Assembly (NCBI RefSeq): GCF_016921115.1
Contig: NZ_JAFFZS010000003.1
Coordinates: forward strand, 310,001 to 374,000
Length of the DNA: 64,000 bases
Source: Streptomyces actuosus
GTDB lineage: Bacteria; Actinomycetota; Actinomycetes; Streptomycetales; Streptomycetaceae
Reading direction: 5' to 3'
Shown here: positions 40,536-49,661 of the stretch, in pieces
How positions within the stretch are numbered: the first letter of the stretch is position 1
How the letters are laid out: each line of letters begins with the position of its first letter
Program-made: the position numbers and the translations under genes
The notes under the pieces: model-generated
Database searches by the model: none
The model's input: only the letters and a program-made list of their open reading frames with translations
Told to the model about the DNA's origin: nothing

Positions 40536-41348
40536 CTACAGGGCGAAGACGCGGCGGGCGTTGCCGGACAGGAACAGCTCACGTGCTTCCCCGTCGAGTC
40601 CCAGCCGGTCCAGGTGTTCCAGGGCCTGGGCGGGGGTGATCATCGGGTAGTTCGTGCCGAAGAGGACTTTGCGGCGGCCTCGGCCGCGCAGGTAGTCCAC
40701 GAGTTCGGGCGGGTAGCGGCGGGCGGTGTAGGCGCTGGTGTCGATGTAGACGTTCTCGTGCTTGTCCGCGACCGCGATCATCTCCGTCGTCCACGGGTAG
40801 CCGATGTGCCCGCAGACGATGGTCAGCTCCGGGAAGTCCAGCGCTACCTGGTCGATGTACGGGATCGGCCGCCCGGTCTCCGACGGCTTGAGCGGGCCGG
40901 TGTGCCCGACCTGGGTGCAGAAGGGGACACCGAGTTCCACGCATGCCGCGTACAGCGGGTAGTACAGCCGGTCGGTGGGCGGCAGCTCCCAGAGCCACGG
41001 CGTCACCCGCAGGGCCACGAACCCCAGCTCCTGAACCGCCCGCCGCAGCTCCCGCACCGCCTCCATGGGCCGGGCCAGGTCGGCGCCCGCCACCCCGCGC
41101 AGTCGGCCGCCCGCCTCGGCGACGAACCCGGCCACCTCATCGTTGCTGATCAGCGCACCCTGCGGCCCGTACCAGGCAGCCGACAGACCGATCTCCACGT
41201 CCGCCGCCCTCAGCGCGGCCACCGTCAGTTCCACCGGCAGCGCCTGCTCCAGGAGCCCGCGCCCGGTCCACCTCCGCAAGGAGTCGAACATCTCGTGATT
41301 GGAGTGGCGCAACGTCGGATGCTGCATCCACGCATCGATGACCGGCAC
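40536..41348 (-). CDS. Amidohydrolase_2-family metal-dependent hydrolase
   Basis: This 270-residue protein starts at GTG 41348. It is a TIM-barrel amidohydrolase of the ACMSD-like class. Its metal site is unusual: the usual N-terminal HxH is replaced by IDAWMQHPT. His residues in CTQVGHTGP and CGHIGYPW, and the Asp/Asn region FGTNYPMITP, remain. Members act as decarboxylases or hydrolases on aromatic or lactone substrates. The promoter region has an AGCGATCGCT palindrome. It is convergent with the sigma-factor gene. Confidence 0.82.
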   Translation of the reverse strand: MPVIDAWMQHPTLRHSNHEMFDSLRRWTGRGLLEQALPVELTVAALRAADVEIGLSAAWYGPQGALISNDEVAGFVAEAGGRLRGVAGADLARPMEAVRELRRAVQELGFVALRVTPWLWELPPTDRLYYPLYAACVELGVPFCTQVGHTGPLKPSETGRPIPYIDQVALDFPELTIVCGHIGYPWTTEMIAVADKHENVYIDTSAYTARRYPPELVDYLRGRGRRKVLFGTNYPMITPAQALEHLDRLGLDGEARELFLSGNARRVFAL

Positions 41349-41742
41349 GGTTCTGGCCCCTTCTCCCGGGCGCTGCGGTGAACAGTCCCCACCAGTGACT
41401 GAGCGATCGCTTACCCAGACTCTAACGGGAACCCGGCTGGTGGGCTACCAATCAGTAGAGAGGTGGCGGTACCGGCTGGCCGGGCTCTGCAAGAGCCTGC
41501 CACCAGGTCCTCCAGTGACCGACGACACCGACCCGCGAAGGCTGCGCCATGATCGGCCGGGACCGAGGCGCCGGAGAGGACCTTGAGGTCCTGGCCCACG
41601 ATCCGACAAGGATGTTCCTCACCCCGGGAGCCGTCCCCACCCCCGTCGCCACGTGCTCCGGATGCCCGCCGTGCCCCGGATCGCGAGGGGCCCGCGCGGC
41701 CGCCGGGGCCGGTGCGGCGCCCCGCCCCGACCGGCAGGGTGC
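41349..41742. other. 394-base region between urtE and the amidohydrolase gene
   Basis: It contains the perfect palindrome AGCGATCGCT (41402-41411), set in ACTG..TTACC flanks about 55 bases before the amidohydrolase GTG, a plausible TetR-type operator. The half nearer urtE is GC-rich with short dyads that could end urt transcription. No gene was recognised. Confidence 0.5.
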
Positions 41743-42435
41743 TCACACGCTGAGCGCCTCCCGCACGGTGCGCTCCGCACCCTGGCCGCCTTCGCCGGAC
41801 GACGTGACGCGTCCGGCCTCCAGCACGTAGTAGCGCCCGGCCGCCCGCACGGCGAAACCGACGTGCTGCTCGACCAGCAGCACCGACAGCCCGCCGCGGG
41901 CCCCCAGGGAGAGGACGGTCTCCTCGATCTCGGCGACCACGGACGGCTGGATGCCCTCGGTCGGCTCGTCCAGCAGCAGTACCCGGGGCTCCGTCACCAG
42001 GGCACGGGCGATGGCCAGTTGCTGCCGCTGGCCGCCGGAGAGCAGCCCCGCGCGACGGCCCGCGAGCGCCCGCAGCGCGGGGAACAGGTCGAGCGCTTCG
42101 GCGATGGCCTCCCTGCCCCGCCTGCGCCCGTCGGCGACCAGCTGGAGGTTCTCGGCCGTGGTCAGGTGGGGGAACGACTGCTGGCCCTGCGGCACGTAGG
42201 CCATGCCGCGCGCGACCCGTTCGTGCGGGCGCCGCCGGGTGATGTCCTCGCCGTCCAGCAGGACGCGCCCGGAGGCGGGCGGGAGCAGGCCGACGGCGGC
42301 CCGCAGCAGGGTGCTCTTGCCCGCACCGTTGTGGCCGAGGACCGCGGCCACGCCGTCGCGCGGCACCCGCACGGAGACGCCGTGCAGCACGGTGCTGCGG
42401 TGGTAGCCGACCCGGACGTCGTCGATCTGCAGCAT
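41743..42435 (-). CDS. urtE: Urea/amide ABC transporter ATP-binding protein UrtE
   Basis: This 230-residue ATPase has Walker A GHNGAGKST at residues 34-42, the Q-loop in YVPQGQQSFPHLT, signature LSGGQRQQLAIARAL, and Walker B LLLDEPTEGIQPS, the last a hallmark of UrtE/LivF-type subunits. It is the last gene of urtABCDE. Its ATG shares one base with the urtD stop (TGATG), so translation is coupled. Confidence 0.95.
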   Translation of the reverse strand: MLQIDDVRVGYHRSTVLHGVSVRVPRDGVAAVLGHNGAGKSTLLRAAVGLLPPASGRVLLDGEDITRRRPHERVARGMAYVPQGQQSFPHLTTAENLQLVADGRRRGREAIAEALDLFPALRALAGRRAGLLSGGQRQQLAIARALVTEPRVLLLDEPTEGIQPSVVAEIEETVLSLGARGGLSVLLVEQHVGFAVRAAGRYYVLEAGRVTSSGEGGQGAERTVREALSV

Positions 42436-43283
42436 CACGCCTCCTGAACGGCCGCGTCCGCGGCCGTGTCGCCCGCCGACGCGGCACCTGCGCCGACCGC
42501 CGCCCCGCCGTCTCCGTCGTCCGGCCCGTCGTCCGCTCCGCGGGACGGTACCTCGGGGGCGTGCCCGAGGTAGACCTCCTGCACCCGCGGATCGGCCTGC
42601 ACCTCGGTCACCGTCCCCTCGCTCAGCACTCGGCCCGCGTGCAGCACGCTGACGCTGCGCGCGAAGGAGCGCAGGAAGTCCATGTCGTGCTCGATCACCA
42701 CGACCGTGCGTTCCTCGCTGATGCGCTCCAGCAGCTCGCCGGTGGCCTGCCGCTCGTCGTGGCTCATACCGGCCACCGGTTCGTCGAGCAGCAGCAGCCG
42801 TACGTCCTGCACGAGCAGCATGCCGATCTCCAGCCACTGCTTCTGGCCGTGCGCGAGCGTCCCGGCGGGGGAGTCGGCCACATCGGTCAGCCCGATCGTC
42901 TCCAGTGCCCGGGCCACGGGCACGGGCACGTCCCGGCGACGCCGCAGCATGGTCCACATGCTGCGGCCGGCCCCCGCGGCGATGTCCAGGTTCTGCAGCA
43001 CCGTCAGCTCCTCGAAGACGGTGGCCGTCTGGAACGTGCGCCCGATACCCGACCGGGCGATGCGGTGCACGCTCCGGCCGAGCAGCTCCTCGCCGCCGAA
43101 CCGCACCGAGCCCTCGGCCCGGACCAGGCCGGTGACGGCGTCCACCAGGGTGGTCTTGCCGGCGCCGTTGGGCCCGATGAGGAACCTCAGGTCGCCGGGG
43201 CGGACGTCGAGGTCCACCCCGTCCACGGCGGTGAAGCCGTCGAACACCACCCGCAGGCCCCGTATCTCCAGTCCGCCGCTCAC
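42435..43283 (-). CDS. urtD: Urea/amide ABC transporter ATP-binding protein UrtD
   Basis: This 282-residue ATPase has Walker A GPNGAGKTT at residues 37-45, the characteristic UrtD signature LAHGQKQWLEIGMLL in place of the usual LSGGQ, and Walker B LLLLDEPVAGM. It ends in an Asp/Gly/Ala-rich tail of about 35 residues not needed for the fold. GTG 43283 overlaps the urtC stop as GTGA. It energises urea or short-chain amide uptake together with UrtE. Confidence 0.95.
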   Translation of the reverse strand: MSGGLEIRGLRVVFDGFTAVDGVDLDVRPGDLRFLIGPNGAGKTTLVDAVTGLVRAEGSVRFGGEELLGRSVHRIARSGIGRTFQTATVFEELTVLQNLDIAAGAGRSMWTMLRRRRDVPVPVARALETIGLTDVADSPAGTLAHGQKQWLEIGMLLVQDVRLLLLDEPVAGMSHDERQATGELLERISEERTVVVIEHDMDFLRSFARSVSVLHAGRVLSEGTVTEVQADPRVQEVYLGHAPEVPSRGADDGPDDGDGGAAVGAGAASAGDTAADAAVQEA

Positions 43284-44353
43284 GCCGCCTCCCCGACCGC
43301 GACGGGCGCCGCCGCCCTGCGCCTGCGGACGACGGCCGGCAGCGAGGCGAGGCCGCCGGGCAGGAACGCCAGCGCCACGACGAACAGCAGACCCTGGAAG
43401 TACGTCCAGGCCGCCGGGAACTCCTCCGACAGCGCCGTCCTGGCCCAGGCGACCGCGACGGCGCCGAGCACCGCGCCGGCCAGGCTGGCGCGCCCGCCCA
43501 CCGCGGCGCCGATCACGAACTCGATCGACGGCACGATGCCGACCAGTGCCGGTGAGATGATGCCGACCGCCGGCACGAACAGCGCGCCCGCCAGACCGGC
43601 CGTGCCCGCGGCCACCACGTAGGCGACGAGCTTGACGTTCGCCGGGTTGTAGCCGAGGAAGCGCACCCGCTCCTCCGCGTCCCGTACGGCCACCAGGAGT
43701 TCCCCGTAGCGGCTGTGGATCAGCTGCCGGGCGAGCAGGACCACCAGCAGCAGCACGGCGGCGATGACGAAGTAGACCATGCGCTGGTTGACCGGGTCGT
43801 GGAGGTCGTAGCCGAAGAATCCCTGGATGTCGGTGAGTCCGTTGGTGCCGCCGGTCGTGGCCTGCTGGCCCACCAGCCAGATCGCGAACGCGGCGGCGAG
43901 GGCCTGGCCGAGGATCGCGAAGTAGGCGCCCTTGACCCGGCGGCGGAAGACGAGCAGGCCGAGCAGTGCCGCGACCGCCACGGGCAGCAGGACGGTCGCC
44001 GCGAGCGCGACGGCCGGGTTCGCGAACGGACGCCACCACCAAGGCAGTTCGGTGGCGGTGCCGTACAGCTGCATGAAGTCGGGCAGGTTGCCAGGGCCGG
44101 CGTCGGCGAGCTTCAGGTGCATCGCCATCGCGTAGCCGCCGAGGCCGAAGAAGACACCCTGGCCGAGGGTGAGCAGCCCGCCGCGGCCCCAGGCGAGGCA
44201 GATGCCGACCGCGACCATCGCCATGCACAGGTACTTGGCGAACAGGCCCAGCCGGAAGTCGGACAGGGCCGCCGGCGCGACGGCGAACAGCAGGACCGCC
44301 CCGGCGGCGAAGCCGTACCAGGCACGCGCCGCACGCCCTTTCAGCGCATTCAC
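43280..44353 (-). CDS. urtC: Urea/amide ABC transporter permease UrtC
   Basis: This 357-residue membrane protein has about nine to ten hydrophobic helices and the branched-chain-type permease motifs WGRGGLLTLGQGVFFGLGGYAMAMHL and GAYFAILGQAL. TGGTNGLTDIQGFFGYDL in the central loop is typical of UrtC. GTG 44353 overlaps the urtB stop (GTGA). It forms the channel with UrtB. Confidence 0.95.
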   Translation of the reverse strand: MNALKGRAARAWYGFAAGAVLLFAVAPAALSDFRLGLFAKYLCMAMVAVGICLAWGRGGLLTLGQGVFFGLGGYAMAMHLKLADAGPGNLPDFMQLYGTATELPWWWRPFANPAVALAATVLLPVAVAALLGLLVFRRRVKGAYFAILGQALAAAFAIWLVGQQATTGGTNGLTDIQGFFGYDLHDPVNQRMVYFVIAAVLLLVVLLARQLIHSRYGELLVAVRDAEERVRFLGYNPANVKLVAYVVAAGTAGLAGALFVPAVGIISPALVGIVPSIEFVIGAAVGGRASLAGAVLGAVAVAWARTALSEEFPAAWTYFQGLLFVVALAFLPGGLASLPAVVRRRRAAAPVAVGEAA

Positions 44354-45246
44354 ACCAGACTCCTCGTCCGCAGCGTGTACAGCCCCTGGGGCCGCCACTG
44401 GAGGAACGCCACGATGGCGACCAGGACCAGCACCTTCGCCACACTGACGGTGGTGGAGTACTCCAGCACCGACTGCAGCACGCCGAGCGCGAAGGCGACC
44501 ATCACGCTGCCCTTGAGCTGCCCGATGCCGCCGACGACGATCACCAGGAAGGCGTCGATGATGATGTTGGTGCCCATCGTCGGCCCGATCGGCCCGACCA
44601 GGGTGAGGGCCACTCCGGCGACGCCGGCGAGGCCGGAGCCGAGGAAGAAGGCCGTACGGTCCACCCGCGAGGTGGAGATGCCCGACACCTCGGCGAGGTC
44701 CCGGTTCTGCACCACGGCCCTGATCCGGCGGCCCAGCGGCGTCAGCCGCAGCGTCAGCGACAGCGCCGCCACGGCCGCGACCGCCAGGCCCAGGATGAAC
44801 AGGCGGTTGTCGGCGACGGTGAGCGGATCGTCGCCGCCGACGAGGGTGATGTGGCCGGTGAGCCAGTCGGGTGCCCGGGTCTGCACATTGGGTGCGCCGA
44901 AGATGTCCCGGGCGAGTTGCTGGAGCATCAGCGAGACGCCCCAGGTGACCAGGAGTGTGTCCAGCGGCCGCAGATACAGACGGCGAATCAGCAGCCGTTC
45001 CAGCAAAGCTCCGAGAACGCCCGACACGCAAAAGGCGACGGGAAGTGCGACCAGAAGCGAAATTCCTGCGTCGGAAATGGACTTCTGCAGTACGTAGGTG
45101 GTGTAGGCGCCCGCCATGATGAACTCGCCGTGTGCCATGTTGATGACGTTCATCTGGCCGAAGGTCAGCGACAGGCCCAGGGCGATGAGCAGCAGCACGG
45201 CGCCGATGCTGATGCCGGTGAAGGTCTGGCCGAGGATCACACTCAT
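44350..45246 (-). CDS. urtB: Urea/amide ABC transporter permease UrtB
   Basis: This 298-residue permease has ALGLSLTFGQMNVINMAHGEFIM near the N-terminus and VVGGIGQLKGSVMVAFALG near the C-terminus, matching UrtB/LivH permeases. Eight or so membrane helices are visible. ATG 45246 follows GAGGGGACACC on the minus strand. It lies 11 bases after urtA. Confidence 0.95.
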   Translation of the reverse strand: MSVILGQTFTGISIGAVLLLIALGLSLTFGQMNVINMAHGEFIMAGAYTTYVLQKSISDAGISLLVALPVAFCVSGVLGALLERLLIRRLYLRPLDTLLVTWGVSLMLQQLARDIFGAPNVQTRAPDWLTGHITLVGGDDPLTVADNRLFILGLAVAAVAALSLTLRLTPLGRRIRAVVQNRDLAEVSGISTSRVDRTAFFLGSGLAGVAGVALTLVGPIGPTMGTNIIIDAFLVIVVGGIGQLKGSVMVAFALGVLQSVLEYSTTVSVAKVLVLVAIVAFLQWRPQGLYTLRTRSLV

Positions 45247-45257
45247 GCGGTGTCCCC

Positions 45258-46550
45258 TCAGGACAGGCCGGAGGCCCAGGAGTAGCCCTTGAGGTACGGG
45301 TCGGGCCCGATGGGCTCGCCGGAGTCCCACACCTGCTTGATCAGACCGTCGGAGCCGATCCTGCCGATGCGCGCGGTCTTGTAGATGTGCTGGGTGGCTC
45401 CGTCGACGGTGACCGTGCCCTCGGGGGCGGCGAAGGTGATGCCGTCGGCGGCCGCCCTGACCTTCTCCGGGTCGAAGGACTTCGCCTTCTCCACCATCGC
45501 CTTCCACAGGTGGACGGAGGTGTAGGCGGCTTCCATCGGGTCGCTGGTCGGCTTGTCCGCGCCGTACTCGGCCTTGTACGCCGCGACGAAGGTGTCGTTG
45601 GCCGCGCCCGGCGTGGTCTGGTAGTAGTTCCAGGCCGTCAGTTGGCCCGCCAGGTACTGTGGGCCGATCGACTTGACCTCCTCCTCGGCGATCGACACCG
45701 ACACGACCGGCATCTTCGCCGCGGTCAGGCCGGCCGACTTGTACTCCTTGAAGAAGGCCACGTTGGAGTCGCCGTTGAGGGTGTTGAAGACGGCGTCCGC
45801 CTTCGACGCCTTGACCTTGTTGGCGATCGTGCCGAACTCGGTGGAGCCCAGCGGCGCGTAGTCCTCGCCGAGTATCTGCAGGCCGTTCGCCGCGGCGTAC
45901 GCCTTGATGATCTTGTTGGCGGTGCGGGGGAAGACGTAGTCGCTGCCGACCAGGTAGATCTTCTTCTTGCCCTGGGCCTTGAGGTAGTCGAGGGCGGGGA
46001 CGATCTGCTGGTTGGTGGTCGCCCCGGTGTAGAAGATGTACGGCGACTGCTCCAGGCCCTCGTACTGCACCGGGTAGAACAGCAGCGACTTGTTCTTCTC
46101 GAAGACCGGCTTGACGGCCTTGCGGCTGGCGGAGGTCCAGCAGCCGAAGGTGGCCGCGACGCCGTCCTCCTCGATGAGCTTCTGCGCCTTCTCCGCGAAC
46201 GTCGGCCAGTCGGAGGCGCCGTCCTCGCTGATCGGCTTGATCTTCTTGCCGAGCACTCCGCCGGAGGCGTTGATCTCCTCGATCGCCAACTGCAGCGAGT
46301 TGCGTACGGTCACCTCGCTGATCGCCATGGTGCCGGACAGCGAGTTGAGCAGGCCGACCTTGACGGTGTCGCCGCTGACGTCGATCTTCGCGGCCTTGTC
46401 GGACGCGCCGGCCGTGTCCGTCTTGGCGCCGCACGCCGACAGCGCCACGACGGCGGTGAGCGCCGCGCCTCCCGCCAGCAGCCGGCGGCGGTGCGGTCGG
46501 GGCGCGCCGGGACCGGTGGACCGCAGGGACCTGATGAGCCTGATGGACAA
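45258..46550 (-). CDS. urtA: Urea/amide-binding lipoprotein UrtA
   Basis: This lipoprotein, about 430 residues, has a twin-arginine-like N-terminus (HRRRLLAGG) and lipobox LSAC with Cys40. The mature part carries the UrtA signatures [42 protein letters not shown] segment and [17 protein letters not shown] 46550 is preceded by GAGGGGG at good spacing; a second TTG at 46580 would add ten residues. It binds urea or short amides at the cell surface. A GlnR-like three-box array lies 70-96 bases upstream, which would place uptake under nitrogen control. Confidence 0.92.
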   Translation of the reverse strand: MSIRLIRSLRSTGPGAPRPHRRRLLAGGAALTAVVALSACGAKTDTAGASDKAAKIDVSGDTVKVGLLNSLSGTMAISEVTVRNSLQLAIEEINASGGVLGKKIKPISEDGASDWPTFAEKAQKLIEEDGVAATFGCWTSASRKAVKPVFEKNKSLLFYPVQYEGLEQSPYIFYTGATTNQQIVPALDYLKAQGKKKIYLVGSDYVFPRTANKIIKAYAAANGLQILGEDYAPLGSTEFGTIANKVKASKADAVFNTLNGDSNVAFFKEYKSAGLTAAKMPVVSVSIAEEEVKSIGPQYLAGQLTAWNYYQTTPGAANDTFVAAYKAEYGADKPTSDPMEAAYTSVHLWKAMVEKAKSFDPEKVRAAADGITFAAPEGTVTVDGATQHIYKTARIGRIGSDGLIKQVWDSGEPIGPDPYLKGYSWASGLS

Positions 46551-46619
46551 GGAGAACCCCCTCGGGTGCGCCGGGGGCAAGGACCCCCTGGAGTGCGGTC
46601 CACAGCTTCAAGTCGCCCT

Positions 46620-46646
46620 GTTTCCAAGGTGTTTCGCGCGACTTTC
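46620..46646 (-). promoter_or_regulatory. Three-part GlnR-like box array upstream of urtA
   Basis: Read on the minus strand the sequence is GAAAG-n6-GAAAC-n6-GAAAC, three half-sites on exact 11-base spacing (forward: GTTTC at 46620 and 46631, CTTTC at 46642). Streptomycete GlnR binds GTnAC-n6-GAAAC repeats with this period and is known to control urea and ammonium genes. Confidence 0.6.
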
Positions 46647-46726
46647 CCCGAGGCAACAAAAGACGCCCCGGCGGGCCCTGGTGCGCATTCCAAGAGCGCA
46701 TTCGCAATTCGCCCGGGGCATTCCCC

Positions 46727-46746
46727 TTACTTTCCGTGGGAAGTAA
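46727..46746. promoter_or_regulatory. 20-base near-perfect palindrome between the sensor gene and urtA
   Basis: TTACTTTCC-GT-GGGAAGTAA has one mismatch between its arms. It lies between the 3' end of the AmiC-like gene (46768) and the urtA leader, 80 bases beyond the GlnR-like array. It may be an operator for a urt-specific regulator; the stem is not GC-rich enough for a typical terminator. Confidence 0.45.
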
Positions 46747-46767
46747 CGCGGCAGTACTGACGGACCG

Positions 46768-47880
46768 TCAGGGCAGGCGGATGCCCGGCGCCAGTTCGGT
46801 GAGCACGTCGAAGTCGAGCCCGTCGGCCCGGGCCAGGTAGATCCGCTGGCGCACATGGCCGCCGCGCAGCCGCAGCAGCCCCCGCGGACCCTCGTAGGAC
46901 ACCTGGTCGGCCGTGGCGCCGATCGCCGCCACGTCCACGGTCCCCGCCCGCCGCAGCAGCGCGGCGAGGAGCAGAACGCCCTCGTAGCAGGACTCCCCGA
47001 GACTGCCCGGGGCCGGCGCCTCGACGCCGTACCGGTCCGCGTACCGGCCGTGGAAGTCGAGGGTGTCCCGGTTGGCGAGCGAGGCGAAGAACCCCGCGGT
47101 GCTGTAGAGGTCGTGCGTGGCCGCAGGGCCGCTGGCCAGCAGCATGTTCTCGTCCATCAGGGTGCTGAGCCGCAGGCAGCGGGCGTGCAGGCCGAACTCG
47201 GCGAACGCCCGGTTGAAGCGGACCGCGTCGCTGCCCACCAGCAGCATCAGCACCGCGTCGGCGTCGGACCGCTCGATACGGCGCAGCACCGGCTCGAAGT
47301 CGTGCGAACCCAGGGGGAGATACACCTCCCCGCCGATCCTGCCCCCGCACTCGCGCGCGTAGGCGTGCGCCGCACGCGCCGTACGGCGCGGCCACACGTA
47401 GTCGTTGCCCACCACGAACCAGCGCCGCACCCGGCGTTCGTGCGCCAGCAGGACCATCGCCGGGCGGAGTTGGTCGCGGGGCGTCTCGCTCGTCAGGAAC
47501 ACGCCGGCGGTGTGCTCGCCGCCCTCGTACAGGGCCGTGTAGACATACGGGACCCGATGGGCGACCCTCGGCGCCAGGGCCTGCCGCACCGAGGAGATGT
47601 GCCAGCCCGTGACGCCCTGCACGACGCCCAGCTCCACCAGCGCCTCGACGTGCTCGGCGACCTCCCGCGGCGGTGCGCCGCCGTCTACGGGCAGCAGTCT
47701 CAGTTCCCGGCCGAGCACCCCGCCCGCCCGGTTGACCTCCTCCGCCGCGAGCCGCGCGCACAACTCGCACGCCGGACCGAAGATCCCGGCCGGGCCCTGC
47801 AGCGGGAAGACCAGGGCGACGCCGAGCACGGAGTCGTCGGCGGTGAACCACTCGGCTGAGCGGGGATCGTGCCGGAACAT
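46768..47880 (-). CDS. AmiC-like soluble amide/urea sensor (periplasmic-binding-protein fold)
   Basis: This 370-residue protein has the type I periplasmic-binding fold of UrtA/AmiC (VLGVALVFPLQGPAGIFGPA, VVGNDYVWPRRTARAAHAY) but no signal peptide or lipobox, so it should be cytosolic. In Pseudomonas, AmiC is the cytoplasmic amide sensor that restrains the antiterminator AmiR. This gene precedes urtA in the same direction and probably senses the same ligands. No AmiR-like ANTAR gene is visible; a MarR gene is divergent. ATG 47880 was chosen over the longer frame to 48111, which lacks coding pattern. Confidence 0.85.
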   Translation of the reverse strand: MFRHDPRSAEWFTADDSVLGVALVFPLQGPAGIFGPACELCARLAAEEVNRAGGVLGRELRLLPVDGGAPPREVAEHVEALVELGVVQGVTGWHISSVRQALAPRVAHRVPYVYTALYEGGEHTAGVFLTSETPRDQLRPAMVLLAHERRVRRWFVVGNDYVWPRRTARAAHAYARECGGRIGGEVYLPLGSHDFEPVLRRIERSDADAVLMLLVGSDAVRFNRAFAEFGLHARCLRLSTLMDENMLLASGPAATHDLYSTAGFFASLANRDTLDFHGRYADRYGVEAPAPGSLGESCYEGVLLLAALLRRAGTVDVAAIGATADQVSYEGPRGLLRLRGGHVRQRIYLARADGLDFDVLTELAPGIRLP

Positions 47881-48148
47881 GGCGTCATGATTCCGGGTCC
47901 ACGGACCGAACTCCAGCCTGTCTCCTAAGATGTACGCACCCCGTGACCCCGCGCGGCGACCGGGAGGGCCCACCGGCCCGCGGCGCCCGGCACGTGTCTG
48001 CCGGCCCTCCGGCCGGGGTACCCCCGCTCCGCGTCGCCGCACGGCCCGGGCACGTCCGGTGTCGCGGGTCGTGCACCTCCGTACGACGCACCCCCGGACG
48101 CCGCCGACCACCCGGCCACCCCTTCCCGGTCACCGACCTAGGAGCGCG

Positions 48149-48601
48149 ATGTCCACCTCCGCAACCGGCCGCAGGCCCCACGACCTGGTGCAGCTGCTGA
48201 CGCGGGCCGAACGGCTGGCCGCCCGCCGGATCCAGGCCGCCCTGGACGCGGAGGGCTGCTCCCTCGACGCCTGGCGGGTCCTCGCCCTGCTCTCCGACGG
48301 GGCGGGGCACCATATGACGGCGATCGCCGAGGCGGCCTTCCTGCCCCCGCCGACGCTGACCAAACTCGTCGACCACCTGGTCGACCGGAACCTCGTGCAC
48401 CGCCGCGTCGACCCCGTGGACCGGCGTCGCATCCTGGCCCACCTCACCCCGCGAGGCCTCGAGTACTGGCGGCGGGTCGACCGCGCGGTGCGTGCGGACT
48501 GGCCGGCGGCCGGGGACGGCGACGCGGACCTGCTGCGCGCCCTGCTGGGCCGGCTGGCGGTGGTGCTGGAGGCGGACGGCCGGCAGGTGACGGCCTCCTG
48601 A
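48149..48601 (+). CDS. MarR-family transcriptional regulator
   Basis: This 150-residue winged-helix protein has the recognition region AEAAFLPPPTLTKLVDHLVDRNLV and the wing VDPVDRRRILAHLTPRG. AGGAG sits four bases before ATG 48149. It is divergent from the AmiC-like sensor with a 268-base gap and may regulate the urea/amide genes, the sensor or itself. No ligand is evident. Confidence 0.88.
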   Translation: MSTSATGRRPHDLVQLLTRAERLAARRIQAALDAEGCSLDAWRVLALLSDGAGHHMTAIAEAAFLPPPTLTKLVDHLVDRNLVHRRVDPVDRRRILAHLTPRGLEYWRRVDRAVRADWPAAGDGDADLLRALLGRLAVVLEADGRQVTAS

Positions 48602-48680
48602 CGGCAGGACGCCCGGTGTCCGGACGGGGCGCGCCGGGTGCTCACCTGGCAGGCCCGGCGAGCCATGACACACTGCGCCG

Positions 48681-49586
48681 ATGACCACGCAGACGATCAC
48701 CGCGGACAGCGCGGGCACCTGGCGGCTCGGCGACCTCACCGTGCACCGTGTCGGCTTCGGCGCGATGCGCCTCACGGGCAGCGCCGCCTTCCACCTCGGT
48801 GCGCCCAGCGACCGGGAGCGGTCGATCGCGGTCCTGCGCAGGGCCGTCGAGCTCGGCGTCGACCACATCGACACGGCGGCCTTCTACTTCTCCCAGCTGC
48901 GCTCCGCCAACGAGCTGATCAACAGCGCCCTGTCGCCGTACCCCGACGACCTGGTGATCGCCACGAAAGTGGGCCCCTTCCGGGACTGGGCGGGGGAGTG
49001 GGCGACCGCCGCCCGGCCGGAGGACCTGCGCGGCCATGTCGAGGAGAACCTGCGCCAGCTGGGCCGCGACCACCTCGACCTCGTGTATCTGCGCCGCATG
49101 GGTCAGGACCGGGTCGCCGAGCACTTCGGGGCACTGGCCGAACTCCGCGACGCCGGCCTGATCCGGCACCTCGGCCTCTCCGACGTCGGGCCCGGACACC
49201 TCGCGGAGGCGCAGGCCGTCGCGCCGGTGGTGGCCGTGCAGAACCGGTACGGACTCGACGCGCGGCGGCCCGCCACCGAGGAACTGCTGCGGTTGTGCGG
49301 TGAGCAGGGCATCGCGTTCGTGCCCTTCTTCGCCGTCGCGGGGGACGGCGCCGAGCGGGGCGCCACGGCGGACCACGGCGAGGCGGTCCACGCCGTGGCC
49401 CGCGCCCACGGTGCGAGCCCGGCGCAGGTCCGCCTCGCCTGGACCCTGCACCGGGGGCCCCATGTGCTCGCGATCCCCGGCACCGGGAACCCCGGCCACC
49501 TCGCGGAGAACGTGGCCGCGGGCGCGCTGCGGCTCACCGCCGAGGAACTCCGGCAGCTGGACTCGGTGCACACCGTGGGGAGCTGA
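48681..49586 (+). CDS. Aldo/keto reductase
   Basis: This 301-residue TIM-barrel oxidoreductase has VHRVGFGAMRLTG at the N-terminus, the catalytic Asp in DHIDTAAFY and Tyr in that segment, Lys in VIATKVGPF, and the NADPH loop IPGTGNPGHLAENV near the C-terminus. The usual catalytic His of the LVYLHR motif is Arg here (LVYLRRMG), as in several bacterial AKR subfamilies. Substrate unknown. It follows marR by 79 bases. Confidence 0.88.
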   Translation: MTTQTITADSAGTWRLGDLTVHRVGFGAMRLTGSAAFHLGAPSDRERSIAVLRRAVELGVDHIDTAAFYFSQLRSANELINSALSPYPDDLVIATKVGPFRDWAGEWATAARPEDLRGHVEENLRQLGRDHLDLVYLRRMGQDRVAEHFGALAELRDAGLIRHLGLSDVGPGHLAEAQAVAPVVAVQNRYGLDARRPATEELLRLCGEQGIAFVPFFAVAGDGAERGATADHGEAVHAVARAHGASPAQVRLAWTLHRGPHVLAIPGTGNPGHLAENVAAGALRLTAEELRQLDSVHTVGS

Positions 49587-49661
49587 CCGCCCGCCACGGC
49601 CGACGGAGAGGCCCGCCGGCGTGGCACGCCCCGTGTCGCCCGGCGGCCCCCGGCCGGGGCA

